From Phragmites australis (Eukaryota > Streptophyta > Magnoliopsida > Poales > Poaceae), in assembly GCF_958298935.1 (NCBI RefSeq), contig NC_084921.1, positions 56,097,001 to 56,161,000 of the forward strand: 64,000 nt of DNA, given 5' to 3'. The notes beneath the pieces were generated by a model that ran no database searches, was not told where the DNA came from, and worked only from the letters and a program-made list of their open reading frames with translations. Numbering within the stretch: position 1 is the stretch's first letter; every line of letters begins with the position of its first letter. The translations under genes and the position numbers were made by a program. Of the stretch, positions 21,059-33,800 are shown piece after piece.

Positions 21059-23539
21059 ATGCAGCCGCCCACGTCTGCGTCCCTCCCCCAATGGAACGCA
21101 CTCCTCGCCGACCACTCCCGCGCCGGCCGACACGCCCACGCCCTCGCCCTCCTCCCGCCCCTCCTCGCCGCCTCCCACGCTCTCACCCCTGACGTCTTTA
21201 CGCTGCCTCCCGCAGTCAAGTGCTGCGGCGCACTCCGCGACGCCGCCGCCGGCCGTCAGCTCCACGCGCTCGCCGCCAAGCTCGGCCTGCAGGACGACCC
21301 CTTCGTCGCCAACTCCCTCGTCACCATGTACGGCCGGTGCGGCCGCGTCGAGGACGCCCATAGAGTATTCGACGGAATGCCGAGCAGGAACCACGTTTCC
21401 TGGAATGCGCTGATGGCGGCCGTCTCGGACGCCGGGCTGCCGTGGCGAGGCGTCGAGCTGTTCCAGGAGGCTTTGCTGGCGGGGCTGATGCCTGACGAAG
21501 CGACGCTGGTGACGGTGCTCCCGATGTGCGTTGCGCTCGGCTGGCTGGAGACGGGCAGGGCGGTGCACGGCCTTGCGGTGAAGTCCGGATGGGACGGGGA
21601 GCCGCGGGTCAGCAACGTGCTGGTCGATATGTACGCCAAGTGCGGCAAGGTCCACGACGCTGAGCGCGCCTTCTTGGAGGCTCCCGAGAGGAACGTCGTG
21701 TCCTGGAACGTCATGCTCCGCGGGTACGCCAGGAGCGGCGAGCCCGACGCGGCGTTCCGACTCTTGCAGGAGATGCAGGTGGAACATGGTGTCCCGGCAG
21801 ATGAGGTCACGATGCTGAGTCTCCTGCCGGTTTGCTCAGGGCCATCGGAGCTTGTTAAGCTGAGGGAGTTGCATTGCCATGTCATCCGGAGAGGTCTGCA
21901 TTTGACTGGTGACATGGTACCAAATGCGTTGATCGCAGCCTACGGGAGATGTGGGTGCTTGCTACATGCTCAACGTGTCTTTGCTGGCACCCAGAGTAAG
22001 ACGGTCAGTTCATGGAATGCGCTCATTGGAGCGCACGCGCAGAATGGTGAAGCAAGCATGGCAGTTGAACTCTTCCTTGAGATGTGTGCTTCTGGGCTGA
22101 ATCCTGACGGGTTCAGCATCGGGAGCTTACTCCTAGCATGTGCCAATCTGAGGAACCTGCTCCATGGAAAAGCGGTTCATGGATTCATCCTGAGGAATGG
22201 ACTGGAGAGGGATTCCTTCCTTGCGATCTCGCTTCTCTCAGTTTACATCCAATGCGGGAGGGAGTCCTCTGCTAGACTACTGTTTGATGCAATGGAGGAA
22301 AAAGACGAGGTTTCCTGGAATACTATGATTGCTGGATACTCACAGAATGGGTTACTTGCTGAATCTCTGCAGCTCTTCCGAGATATGCAGTCAAATGGAT
22401 GCCATCGGCCTTCATTGATCTCAGCAACTGGTGCCTTGATGGCCTGCTCACAGCTATCGGCTGTTCGATTAGGGAAGGAGATGCACTGCTTTGCGCTGAA
22501 AGCCGACTACTGCAACGATTCATTTCTATCCAGCTCAATAATAGATATGTATGCAAAATGCGGGTTTGTAGATGATGCCAGGGCGTTCTTTGATCAGCTG
22601 GAGACAAAACATGTGGTTTCATGGACAGTAATGATCACAGGTTATGCTGTGAATGGGCTCGGTAAAGAAGCTGTGGACCTTTACAACGAGATGCGAAGAG
22701 AGGGGATGGAACCTGATGAATTAACCTACCTTGGCTTACTGATGGCATGCAGCCATGCTGGAATGTTGGAAGAGGGCTTCAAGTACTTGAAAGAGATGAG
22801 GGAGCATTCCCATTCCAGAAACAGATTGGAGGCAAAGCTAGAACACTATGCTTGCGTTATCGGCATGCTCAGCCGAGCGGGACGCTTCGCCGATGCGATT
22901 GCGCTCATGGAAGAGATGCCGGAGGAGCCTGACGCCAAAATACTGAGCTCCGTGCTATCTGCCTGCCACATGCATGGAGAGGTAGAGCTAGGGAAGGAGG
23001 TTGCTGAGAAATTGCTAGAGCTGGAACCTGACAAGGCGGAGCACTATGTTCTTGCTTCCAACATGTACGCCGGAACCGGGCAGTGGGACGAAATGAGAAG
23101 GGTAAGGAAGAGGCTCAGGGACGCTGGGATGTCAAAGGACCCAGGTTGCAGCTGGATCGATGTGGCAGGCAAGGTGTACAGCTTTGTGGCAGGTGACAGT
23201 ATGACGAGCGAGGTGAGGAGGACGTGGTATGATTTGGAGGAGAGGATACGCAGAATCGGGTACGTCCCTGACACCAGCGTGGTGCTGCACGAGCTGGAGG
23301 AGGAAGAGAAGGTGGAGATACTGCGGCGGCACAGCGAGAAGCAGGCCATCGCCTTCGGGCTGCTGAGGACAGCCGCGCCGGCCAAGGTGAGGGTGTTGAA
23401 GAACCTGAGGATGTGCAGGGACTGCCACAGCGCCGCCAAGCTCATCTCCAAGGTGGCAGGGAGGGAGATCGTGGTCCGGGACAAGACAAGGTTTCACCAT
23501 TTCAGAGACGGCCTCTGCTCCTGCGCGGATTACTGGTGA
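21059..23539 (+). CDS. PPR protein, PLS-DYW class (At1g18485 type)
   Basis: A single intronless frame of 826 residues from ATG 21059. An in-frame ATG at 20975 would add 28 residues translated from AT-rich DNA and is less likely. Tandem PPR motifs fill most of the protein (for example VSWNALMAAVSDAGLPWRGV, NVLVDMYAKCGKV, VVSWTVMITGYAVNGLGKEA). They are followed by E/E+ regions and a full DYW domain with HSEK at about residue 758, the CRDCHSAAK zinc site at about 786-790, and the terminal DYW. The DYW domain is a cytidine-deaminase-like fold that performs C-to-U editing of organelle RNA, with the PPR tract choosing the site. The arrangement and several blocks (RRGLHLTGDMVPNALI, SKTVSSWNALIGAHAQNGEA) match the At1g18485 group. 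The target RNA is unknown. The organelle signal is not obvious at the N-terminus. No lesion is present. Confidence 0.93.
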   Translation: MQPPTSASLPQWNALLADHSRAGRHAHALALLPPLLAASHALTPDVFTLPPAVKCCGALRDAAAGRQLHALAAKLGLQDDPFVANSLVTMYGRCGRVEDAHRVFDGMPSRNHVSWNALMAAVSDAGLPWRGVELFQEALLAGLMPDEATLVTVLPMCVALGWLETGRAVHGLAVKSGWDGEPRVSNVLVDMYAKCGKVHDAERAFLEAPERNVVSWNVMLRGYARSGEPDAAFRLLQEMQVEHGVPADEVTMLSLLPVCSGPSELVKLRELHCHVIRRGLHLTGDMVPNALIAAYGRCGCLLHAQRVFAGTQSKTVSSWNALIGAHAQNGEASMAVELFLEMCASGLNPDGFSIGSLLLACANLRNLLHGKAVHGFILRNGLERDSFLAISLLSVYIQCGRESSARLLFDAMEEKDEVSWNTMIAGYSQNGLLAESLQLFRDMQSNGCHRPSLISATGALMACSQLSAVRLGKEMHCFALKADYCNDSFLSSSIIDMYAKCGFVDDARAFFDQLETKHVVSWTVMITGYAVNGLGKEAVDLYNEMRREGMEPDELTYLGLLMACSHAGMLEEGFKYLKEMREHSHSRNRLEAKLEHYACVIGMLSRAGRFADAIALMEEMPEEPDAKILSSVLSACHMHGEVELGKEVAEKLLELEPDKAEHYVLASNMYAGTGQWDEMRRVRKRLRDAGMSKDPGCSWIDVAGKVYSFVAGDSMTSEVRRTWYDLEERIRRIGYVPDTSVVLHELEEEEKVEILRRHSEKQAIAFGLLRTAAPAKVRVLKNLRMCRDCHSAAKLISKVAGREIVVRDKTRFHHFRDGLCSCADYW

Positions 23540-24216
23540 ACCAAGTTTGGGCTTCAGTTTTCAACTCACGATTAAATATCGCTATCAAGCCCTTTTTCCC
23601 CATATGCATAGTAAACAATTAATTAACATGGTGCTATTACAGAGCCATACATTCCAGATTAGCATATGCAAAATTGTTTTGTTTCACCCTACACATTTAC
23701 ATTGTTAGCTTCCACTACAAATCTAAGAATCTGAAAAAGTTGTCTGCCTGTTCACTGAATGGGATCCGGAAGGGTCCAGTCTTTTTACTTCCAAATTGCA
23801 GTTGCACTATCATTCGCCTTGGTTACTTACCATAAAAAGGAGGGCAAAACACACATACAGAATATTATTGAACCGAGCTTGCCTCACGAAAAAAAAAGTT
23901 GCGCTGGCTCGATCTGAATGGGTGCAGCATTACAAAATTGTAGGGAGTCAAATTTACACCATCTCGTCCTAACTTTTGTCAATTCATCCAGAGCCACAAT
24001 GGCTGGGCGTCCAAAACAGAATGATCTCCAAATTATCTTGCGAAAGAAAGGACTCCCCCAGAAAGATATTGATCAAATCTAATAAAGAATAAAGAAATTC
24101 AGAGGCCTGTACATGCATCCCGCCAAAGCAGTAATTTACATAATTCACATAGCATCTGTAACATTATTTAAAAAAACGATTAGTAACGTCATAAATGGAG
24201 TATTATTCTTGCCATC
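23540..24216. other. Intergenic region downstream of the PPR gene
   Basis: Contains the likely PPR 3' untranslated region. A short plus-strand frame at 24000-24083 (MAGRPKQNDLQ, 27 residues) is seen, but no relative is recognised. The region between here and 24823 should hold the last exon of the minus-strand gene, but none was found. Confidence 0.35.
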
Positions 24217-24335
24217 TGGAGTGTTTGGACTATTAGAAATGACAAGATATTCAAAGGCATCTATCATCAATGGATGCGTGGAAATGGGTCTTCAAGCACG
24301 ACTTGGCAATTTCATCCATAGAGCAAATAGTAAGT
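24217..24335 (+). pseudogene. Fragment of a LINE-type reverse transcriptase C-terminus
   Basis: One frame reads WSVWTIRNDKIFKGIYHQ and another frame continues SMDAWKWVFKHDLAISSI. Together they resemble the end of the zf-RVT region of plant non-LTR retroelements (WxxWxxRND, KxxFKxxLA). A frameshift lies in between. It is only a short relic. Confidence 0.5.
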
Positions 24336-24432
24336 GTTCAGAATGCACAATAATGGTCAGATGGTCTACCTTAAAAACTATTAGTTTCTTTAATATACTA
24401 TTAAGTAGGATCCTTTCATACTGTTTCCACAG

Positions 24433-24637
24433 ATTGTGACGATGACTGTGAATTAGTTCAGGAGTACACACCTTTTCTTAATTTGGAGCAGAGGAATGTG
24501 GCTTCAGATTCTTCTGCAATAAAAACACTCGAAAGTACTGGTTCTAACTTAGAGCTCTATCCATTAAAATGTCATCTTGGACTTGTTATTGGACTCCTAG
24601 ATCATTTGATAACTGCAATATCCCACGCATTTGAAGG
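24433..24637 (+). other. Orphan exon-like coding segment
   Basis: A reading frame runs without stops from an acceptor-like tttccacag (24424-24432) to a donor-like gaag|gtatgg (24637). It encodes DCDDDCELVQEYTPFLNLEQ and later YPLKCHLGLVIGLLDHLITA then ISHAFE. The frame continues open to 24803. Codon use and amino-acid mix look like a genuine exon. I do not recognise the family. It lies beside a LINE fragment and downstream of the large minus-strand gene, so it may be a transposon-carried or orphaned exon. Confidence 0.4.
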
Positions 24638-24822
24638 TATGGGTTCTCCAAAAGTTTTTCATTGTTACACTGGCGACAACACAAATAACATGTCAGCACC
24701 AACTCAATTTACCGATAAGATACACATGGAATTAAATTTCCTAAGAGGCTTGAAATGCCTGAACATGTCAGCAGGAGCTAATCTAGATACAAGATGCGCA
24801 TGAGCATTATTCCTGTAATGTT

Positions 24823-27800
24823 TCAGATTTCACCCCCATTGGATAAGATAGGGGAAAGAAACTCAACCTGTTGAGCTTTTGAGATGAGACTTTGAAGCAT
24901 CCGCTGGTAGGTCTCTGGTTCCTCTGTCATCATTCTCTGTTCATACAAATTCTATTAGGGAAAAATGGACTAAAACTACCAGCAATCAATCAACAATTGG
25001 TTCAGTCATACCTTCAAAAGAAAAGCAGCAGAATAATATGCTACCCTTGAATCTGTATCATCCAGAAGACCCCTAATGGACGAATATCAAGCATTAGATA
25101 CACATTAAAACTTAACCTACTAAGATAATGTAGAATAAAGAAAATACCTGAAGAACTCATTGCCTTCTACTTCCTTCAGTGCTTCTTGATCAGCTGTGCA
25201 TTTACCAATCAAAAGTAAAAGAAGTGCTGCTCGAATATCTGATGTAGCACCAGGAAGATTGCCTCTTCCGGTGCTACCAACAGCAATACCTAATGCAATA
25301 TCATCACTGGCTGCCCCTTCAAGTTGTATCAATGGCCAGAAAAACAAAGAAGTTGGTACACGGGCTACAAGCTGCATGGGAGCTATTGCAAGCCCTCTCA
25401 GAAGTAGTGCTGCCATTGATGCTTCGCAGAGTAAAGTGGATTGAGTAGATTGATTTATGCTCACATCTTGCAACGTCTCGCTCCGGCAAAGATTCTTGTT
25501 TCCTACATTTTGGTGTGATGCAAGGGTTTCCAAATGACTCTCGATGTTCTTGGTTGTACAACCAAAAAGTTGACCAAGTGATTGAAGGCCCCCTAGATGC
25601 ATCACATTTGCGGACGGAATTCTCAGACATAACTGAGAGAACAGCATGTCGCACATCTGAAAGAGGAAAGTGCAAATCACAAATAATCAATTTAAGAATA
25701 TTAATGGTAAACTTAATTATCATTCCACAAGAGATCCAGAGGTAAGAGACCGATTTAAGTTCAATGGACTCCAGAGAATTTTTTTAATCTCCAATCAGTT
25801 AGAGCAAAGTACAAAATTAATTACTTTTTAATTCTGAGACTATAAATTGAAACTTGAAAGCATAATGCTTGAAACTTTATCAGAAATCAAAGTCCTTTGC
25901 AAAGTTCTAACATGCAGGAACATTGCCTGAATAAGCTAGAGGACCAAGCATGTTAGTAAATATGTCTTAGCACATTAAAAAAGGACAAAATGCAAAAAAC
26001 TTTATGCCCCGTTAGAGACCAGGTCACGCCAGTAACAAGATCTAGCCTGAAGCAGAAAGCCAGAAACTAGTGACTGGAAACTAAATCGACTGACACCTTG
26101 AACAATTCCAAAATGCAACATTATAAGCAGGGTCAGTAAGAAGGAACACTCAAATAATCAAGAAAGATTATCATATTACTTCTATTTTTAAAAATGTACT
26201 GAAAACTGATGTATTATTTTTTTGGAAACTAACTGTCAGTTTTAAGAAGGCAACTGGTAATGTACGCAAATGACACTGACTTGTAGTACATGTGCCAAAT
26301 GCGTGCACTCAAACTGAAAGAAATTAAGAAACTTACCTTTAAGATGTTGATATGGTCTGTCTCATTGTTTTGAACTACGAGTAACAAAGCACTATTCATA
26401 ATATCTATAACCGCGAAAGCTTTATCAAGACGGTTTTTGCTATGATCAACCGTGTGGTCTTGCATGTCACTGTCATCCAATAATAATTTGCAACGCATCA
26501 GAAATTTTTCCAGCACATATAGAAATCCCCACCTAATGAAGTTGTGTTTTGACTTCAGAAGCCCACAAAGCATACACACGGGCAGAGAAACTTCTGAAGA
26601 TAACAAGTCTTGGCTTCCGGCAACTTCAATTTCCTCTTGAAGCTTTTGGATTTTAGACCATACAGAACCATCTGTTTCTTCACTGATTTCTGAAAGGAGC
26701 AATTCAACTAACCAAATATAGCCATGGTGCCTATATGATGAAATCTGTGAGTGAAGAAGTGAGTGCAAAGTAGCCCAGCAAAGCCTGGCTCTAAGTGCAA
26801 CATCAGCATCATCACATCCGTCTTTAATGCTGCTAAAGCACTTGCATGATTTTGTTACTTGGATCATATAAGCAAATTCACTGTCAATCCTGGAAAATGT
26901 GCTGACAGTTCCATCAAGTTTCTTGATAACCTTGTCCAGAAGCTACATATATTGAAATTTTTATCAGAACCAGCACAGAAAATGCTACTTAAAAACAAGA
27001 TTTGTGCAGCTTCCAGGTCATCCACACACTACCTAGTCCCTACTACATAAAGAAGACTTATAACATACATTTCATTGTGTCAACAGAACAAGAGTAATAC
27101 ATATAACAGCATGCTGTGTGATCTATAGGGCAATGATGAAAACAAACGGGGAATTTCAATTTCTACTGTTTGTTTCTATATGCATGTGTATGGGCCATCA
27201 ATTGTGATACCAGATTAGACAGTTGTGCATACGGCTTATTCACTCTCCATACTGAGACATAATGTTGTACTTGCACTCCTACAAGAGACAAAAAGGAGCA
27301 AAGCTACTTGATGAAGATCCTAATGTATCAACTAGCGCTTGATTGTCTACTCTTAGCTTCATGTAAGCAAAGAGCCTTACTTATTGGAGGGGGGGGGGGG
27401 GGGAGGCAAAAGAAACACTCATTCAGTATATATCAATATCTTAATCTACTGACATAATATTAGTAGCATATAATTCAAAGACACAAATCACACAATACCA
27501 CATTTAATTGGTCATATTCTGCAGACTGCGATAATGCCGCTGATATAGCTTTTCTCAGCATATCTCCAACGCCTTCAACGCCATGCTTCACAGATATATA
27601 AAAGGCCTCTGGAGCATCAGCAAATGCAAGAAGGGAAGCAAGGGGCTGGGCATCATCATAAGTATAGGTTGAAATACCACCAGCCAAGCATGCTTCGTTT
27701 ATTTGATGCACTACGTAGTCAAAAATAACAAAAAATAAATCCCGCTTCTCTTCCCTAGAGTTGGCTCGTGAATACTGTAAAGGTGATAGACATAAAACCA

Positions 27801-30800
27801 TTATTTCATTAATACATATAGATAAAGATGACGCAATGAAGCGTACATTAACCAGAAACCTCCAATAAAGTCAGAACAATGTCACCATTATGGTTAGAGA
27901 GGAACAATAAACCGGAATGGTATTGCATTATAAGGGCAGTCTGTTATCTCATAATAGATGGAGGTTCGAAATAGAACTGACAGTTGTCTACCAAGAGAAA
28001 TCTCATATCTAATAATAGATGGAGGCTTGAAACAGAACTGACAATTGGCTACCACATTATGATTCTTTGGTCCCATAAGAGAGAAAACACAAAGCAACAC
28101 ATGACCAGTCTTTCTGGTCTGTCAAATATACAATTTCATGTTGACTAACCCAGCCATGTGAGGCAATAAACAGTGAATTTTCTGTTCCACAAAATTTTCC
28201 TATCTATGACCCAAGAAAGTAGTCATCCAAGAGCCCAAGGTAAATAAGTTGGATAGCTGCAGGTGGAGCACAGCTCAAGTATATTTCATTGAGCACGACA
28301 TATAGGATATACAATCCTAAGTAGGGAGGAATGCTAAGCACTTCAAACGAGAATATCCTACATAGCAGTATAGCGCTAGGCTTTCTTCGTAAACTGGAAA
28401 TATGATCCATTTTCCTATGGCCATGCTTTGACTTGTTAAAAAACACCTCCTCTTTTCTTTTTCTTTCGTTCTTTTTTGTTTTGCTTGTACTTTAAGCACA
28501 ACCAGGGTATTAAACCATTCCAGTCAACACATAGAAAGCCCAGATGTCAATTAAACATAAGAACGAGTAAGACTAACCTCAAGACAGATATAGTCAATTC
28601 CACCAAGAAGATCAATCCGCTCGTGAATGAAATGTGTATCAAGAACACCATTCTGAGTTGCATCTGATACTTGGTACAACATATTTGTCAGCATGCAAAT
28701 GAGTTTGCTGTGCACTACTTTTGCCCATGAGTGCTCCACACTAATCTCAAGAAGAGTCTTAACAACCTGTTTCAGATTAAAAGAACGCACAAGTGGCATG
28801 CAGAATGTTGTCAGCAATAAATAACACAATTTACAGAAACTAGTAAACAGTTTATACTACATTTTTAGCCAAACTGCCAAAGGCTAACCGTATGTCAAAT
28901 ACATTGAAAGGCCTGACTACATACACCAAAATGCATTGCAGAGTCTACTAGGAAAAATCATGTGATGGAATAGCATTTTAGCCATATCTCAGAAAGACAT
29001 CAACAGCAATAGCAATAAGCTCAAATCTGTAGATTCGACTTTCTCAGATGTGCTGATAGGTGGCGTTTTTCATTTGCCACTATTTATGGTTGTGACTGCC
29101 AGTAAAACAGAAATTTATAATGCATGTTCAAATCATATCATGCCTAGCAGTAAATGGAACATAAAATGGCAAGTTTGGAATTCCTTCTCCAATATCCACC
29201 AAAACAGCTTTCAGTATTTCAATTTTTTGCATGCTCCAGAGTCCGTGAAAAATCAGGACTACAAACCCATGAAAAATCAGGACTACGAAATGTTGCAAAA
29301 CAGAACAAAAGAGAATTTGAAGAAAGGCATGTTTACCCTTATGTCCAGACCGCCCAGTCTACTCCTGATAATCTTCCCTCCATCACAAACAAAGTAAAAT
29401 AGACAACTCAAAGCTGAGGCCCACACAATCTCCTGTCGTTCCTCCATCTATGGAAGCAAGAAGATCAATGAAAACAAACACATGTATCAGCTTACCGGCA
29501 AACAAAGAGACAATGTGTAAAATTGAATTGAGCATCAATCATACTTTAGTACTAAAAATAACCAATATTCTTTGTTAAATAATTTCCAAAGAAAGACAGT
29601 AGGAAAAATTGGCAGCTTACATTTACATAGTAGTGTAAATACACGCCCAGATAACAAAAAAGAAGCAAATTCATATATATCACCCAAAAAAAGAAAAAGA
29701 TAACTCCTTCAGAGAGCAATAATAAAAATTGAATTTGCTTACAGCTAGCACATTTTCCTTGAGATTGAGAGGAGCCGCAATATAACAACCAAAATGCATG
29801 TTAAAAGTCACAGCAACAACAAAACCTTTTAGTCCCAAACAAGTTGGAGTAGGCTAGAGATGAAACCCAACAAGACCCAGCAAAGAAGGATGCAAAAAGA
29901 AAAAAGAAAGAAAATAAAAAGATATTAGTAATCGTAAATATAGTAATAGTAATAAAGGTAAAAGAAGACCAATAGCCTAATACATGGTTCTAGCACGTGG
30001 ATTGCAATGTTCAGGTTCTAAAAGTCAATGTTCTAAAATAAAAATTACCTGTACTAGGAGAAGGAGAACCTCAAAAAGTATTTTAAGAATCCATGACTCA
30101 AACTGATCAATAGCAGGACTAATCTTCTGCTCTTCTTCAGGTTCTGCTGTCCTCTGTTCATCTATACTCGATCCATATTCGTTGCTCAGGTAAGAGTGGC
30201 TCACAGCTTCACTTTTATCTATAAGTGTTGCATCTTCGACAACCATAGGTTCCAGCAGGTGCGCATGCACCCCAAGGTTTAGGATTAAATCAAGAGCCTT
30301 TGTTCTGGCAGATGATTTTTGAGAGCTTAACATACCCTGAAAAGTTAATAATGTGAGAAAATTACTTCAAAGTTTCTTTTTTGGGAAACCATAATGAAAA
30401 GTATTGTACCTCGAGCATATAAAGCGTCAGAGGTGCAGCAGTCTCGGAGTCCATCATATACCTGGATAAAAGAAAGGAAAACCCCTGAGAAAACATTCAC
30501 ATTATATGATACATAAAAAAGGTATCACATCACAGGCTAATAGCTGTCTCAACTACTTTGACTGTAAACGTGTTCATGGTTACCCAGAACGATCAATGTT
30601 GTATATCTTCAATAGCTCACAGGGGATTGTACTTCGTCTGTAAGAATAATGTTGGACTTCTATTTGTAGCAAACAATATATACAAATTTGTGGGTTAACT
30701 TAAGTTCAATGCAAGTTGGATATCACGTATGGATTAGGGAAAAGATAGCTTAAGCAACTTCAACAAAGGTCATCCATTCAATCACGACGTCCCTCCCCCA

Positions 30801-33800
30801 AGTAATACCTTTCAAATGTAGCAGCGCTAAATTTTGAGAGAAGATCTTTTGTCTTCCAAAATTACAATTGTTCGTTTTTTATGCATACACCCTTGTATTA
30901 TGTAATTAATCACTTGAACAGCTAGTTTCATAAAGGCAAGATAGTAAATAGATAACTTCTTACAATATGCGCATGAACCTAAATCTGCATTTAAAACCTA
31001 CAAGCAAGACAGACAAGACTGCTAAGAGTTATTCATGATAACAACAGAGCCACTCTTATACACGTAAATACAGAAGAGCGATAAGCGATTCGGATCAAAG
31101 ATGCATTCATGTGTGGATAATTCACATCACAAAACGCTTGTCTAAAAAATTGAAGTGAAATTTGTACTAAAAAGTTCAAAATGCAGCCTTGGCTAAGGAA
31201 ATATATTTTCAGGTATTGAATTGTTCATTAGGACATATTATCAGTAGTAAAACTAATCGAGAGAGACTATGACACTATGTAACAACAATTCCAGGGTAGT
31301 TAAACAAAATATCAAGAGCATTTGCCAAGTTTAATATTGGATAAGAAATAACAAGAAAGAAAAGTGCACAAAATTATACATGTCAATGACAAGTTTGATA
31401 AGGACACTGAATGCCACATCCACTGAAGGTTGCCGACTCTGCGTGGTTAATCTTGATGGAGCAACGGACTGATTTGCATTTGTAGTTGCTTCTGAACACA
31501 CTTCAGCTATGACTTCAGAAATTTCAGCAGGATTCAATCGTAAGGGTTGCTGCTCACTAGTGAAAGAAGGTAGCACAATGAGCAAGATAAGCAAGCAAAT
31601 ACAGTGTTAGACATGATTGTAACACATTCGTAAAGATACATGGAATTTAAACTGAAGAATATACACGAAAGCTATATGATTCAAAGTGCCTGTGATAGTT
31701 AATGAGTTCATCTGTAGATTAAACTATGGAGATTGAGTTCAGGAATGCAACACTGACACTGATCTGTACATTTACGTATCAAGATAGATGTTCCTATAAA
31801 TGAGGGTGTGCAATATCATACAAGTGAATAAACGAAACTGGAAATGTAGAATGTACCTGTAGTGTCTATACTGAAAAAGGGGCCGTGCTCGAGGCTGAAA
31901 GGTGTTTGCTGGTATGTTCATCCTACAAAAAAACGACAGATGATTCCAAAATAAGTTTTTTTAATCCATTGTCAATTTAAACAATTTAAATAAATCCTAC
32001 AAGTAGTTACAAACATTATGCATAATTGTTACAGCGATGTGGCGAGGCACGACGACCCACCACCTTCACACTTTTACAGCGCTTATGGCGCGTGGCGTGG
32101 CGACGCCATACACACATCGGTATGGCGAATACACACATCATAGTATAGGATAGTAGGAAATTATATTGGCAACTAGCAATATAAATGTAGCTGATAGTCT
32201 GGGATTTTAGGAAATCAAAATAGCAATGTAAATGTAGCTTATTTGCTTTTTTTTTGTTTTTTTCAGTGAACAATTGACCATTTTACACGTGGGACCCATG
32301 GTCCATGGACTCAAAAGCTTCAACATAGCACGACACGACCTTAGTCATCAAGTTCCTAGGACGGTAGGATCGTGGGACGGGATCGAGGAACGTGGAACGT
32401 CAATTGCCAAAATGTATGATACGATAGGGTATACCCCTTCGGAACAATATTATATTCCGGAACGTGGAATGTGAACCCATTAAATCTGGGACGTCCATGA
32501 CCCTGACACCCAATTAGTAGCTATTTAATTTCTTATGTGAGTTAGTATCATGCACTAGATACTTTGCACGAAGGATCCCTTTTCAGTAGTACCATCAGGA
32601 ATGCACAGAAGATCCTGTTGCATCCAACTGTCCACCAAGAAAGCAGCCCAATTTGGCTGAATCAGTCCCAAACCCTACCTCACCTCTGTCTGTGCAGCCC
32701 CAAAACAGCCGCCACCCCTGCCCCTTCATTCCCTACCTCACATCTCTGTTCGAGCACAAACAAATGGGAGAAGGGCGAGCAGCACAACAAAATCAAGAGA
32801 AGAACAGATCTCCATTTCTCTCATCTTCCCCCTCCATCTCTCTCAGCAATGAGCTTCCTCCCAGTACGCACATGCCCTCTCCTAATCTCTTCTCCCTCCT
32901 CATTTGTCGTCCCTGTCTCCAGGCGGGCGCGAAGCTCGGGCGCCGGAGGGCGGGTGGGCACAGAGCTCGGTGGGGGGCACGCATGGAGCTCGGTGCGCCC
33001 ACCATAGGACGCCTTCTCACCACCACGGGGACGCCACGCCTATATGGCAGACGCCACACGCGATCTCGCCATGGCCTCAGTGTGGCGAGGCCCAGATTTT
33101 TGCCACACCAATATGGCGACGAGAAGGTGACGCCATGACAACTACGACATTATGTGAAGCAACATGCTTTTATACAGGATGCACGAATCTACATAATATG
33201 AAGTATCCAACAGCCTTTAGTTTAACATACACAGACGCAGAAAATTGTTTCTAAAAAAGTTGATCTGATCAAGATCACAACTAGAAATATCCAACACACT
33301 AATAAGAAGAAATTTGGCAGAGAGGTAACGATTACAATGGGAAAGAAACTTGATGCCAGAAAAGGAAAGTAAAATGTAAAACATTTTATTGAAAACGTGA
33401 GGATGTGCTCCATAGCTCCACACAAAATACTAAAATGAAGAATGAAAGGAAAGATATGCTGTTAATCACAACAATGACAAAAATAAATAAATAATAGTGC
33501 ATAAGGCATACCAAACTTGATTTGGGCCTGATTTCATGCGTTTTGAGGCAGTTATTGCTTTTAAATGACTCTGCGATGATGCAAAAGTACTTGGTGTAGA
33601 AGTTGACGGTTGCAGCAAATCAATATCTGGAAATTCCTGGATAACAGAGTATTTCCATTGTTGATCATTAATTTTCGCCTCCATATCCCCAAGTAGAAGA
33701 GCTGCAGCACCAACTTCAAGAAAACCATGTGTATGAAAATCTTGAAGACCCACAAAATCATTGCTGGTCGTAAAGGAAACGAGAAACATAGTCAGTGTTT

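Noticed and set aside
20957..21787. 276-residue minus-strand open frame over the PPR start
   Set aside because: It is the antisense of a GC-rich coding exon, with Arg/His/Glu-rich low-information composition and no recognisable domain.
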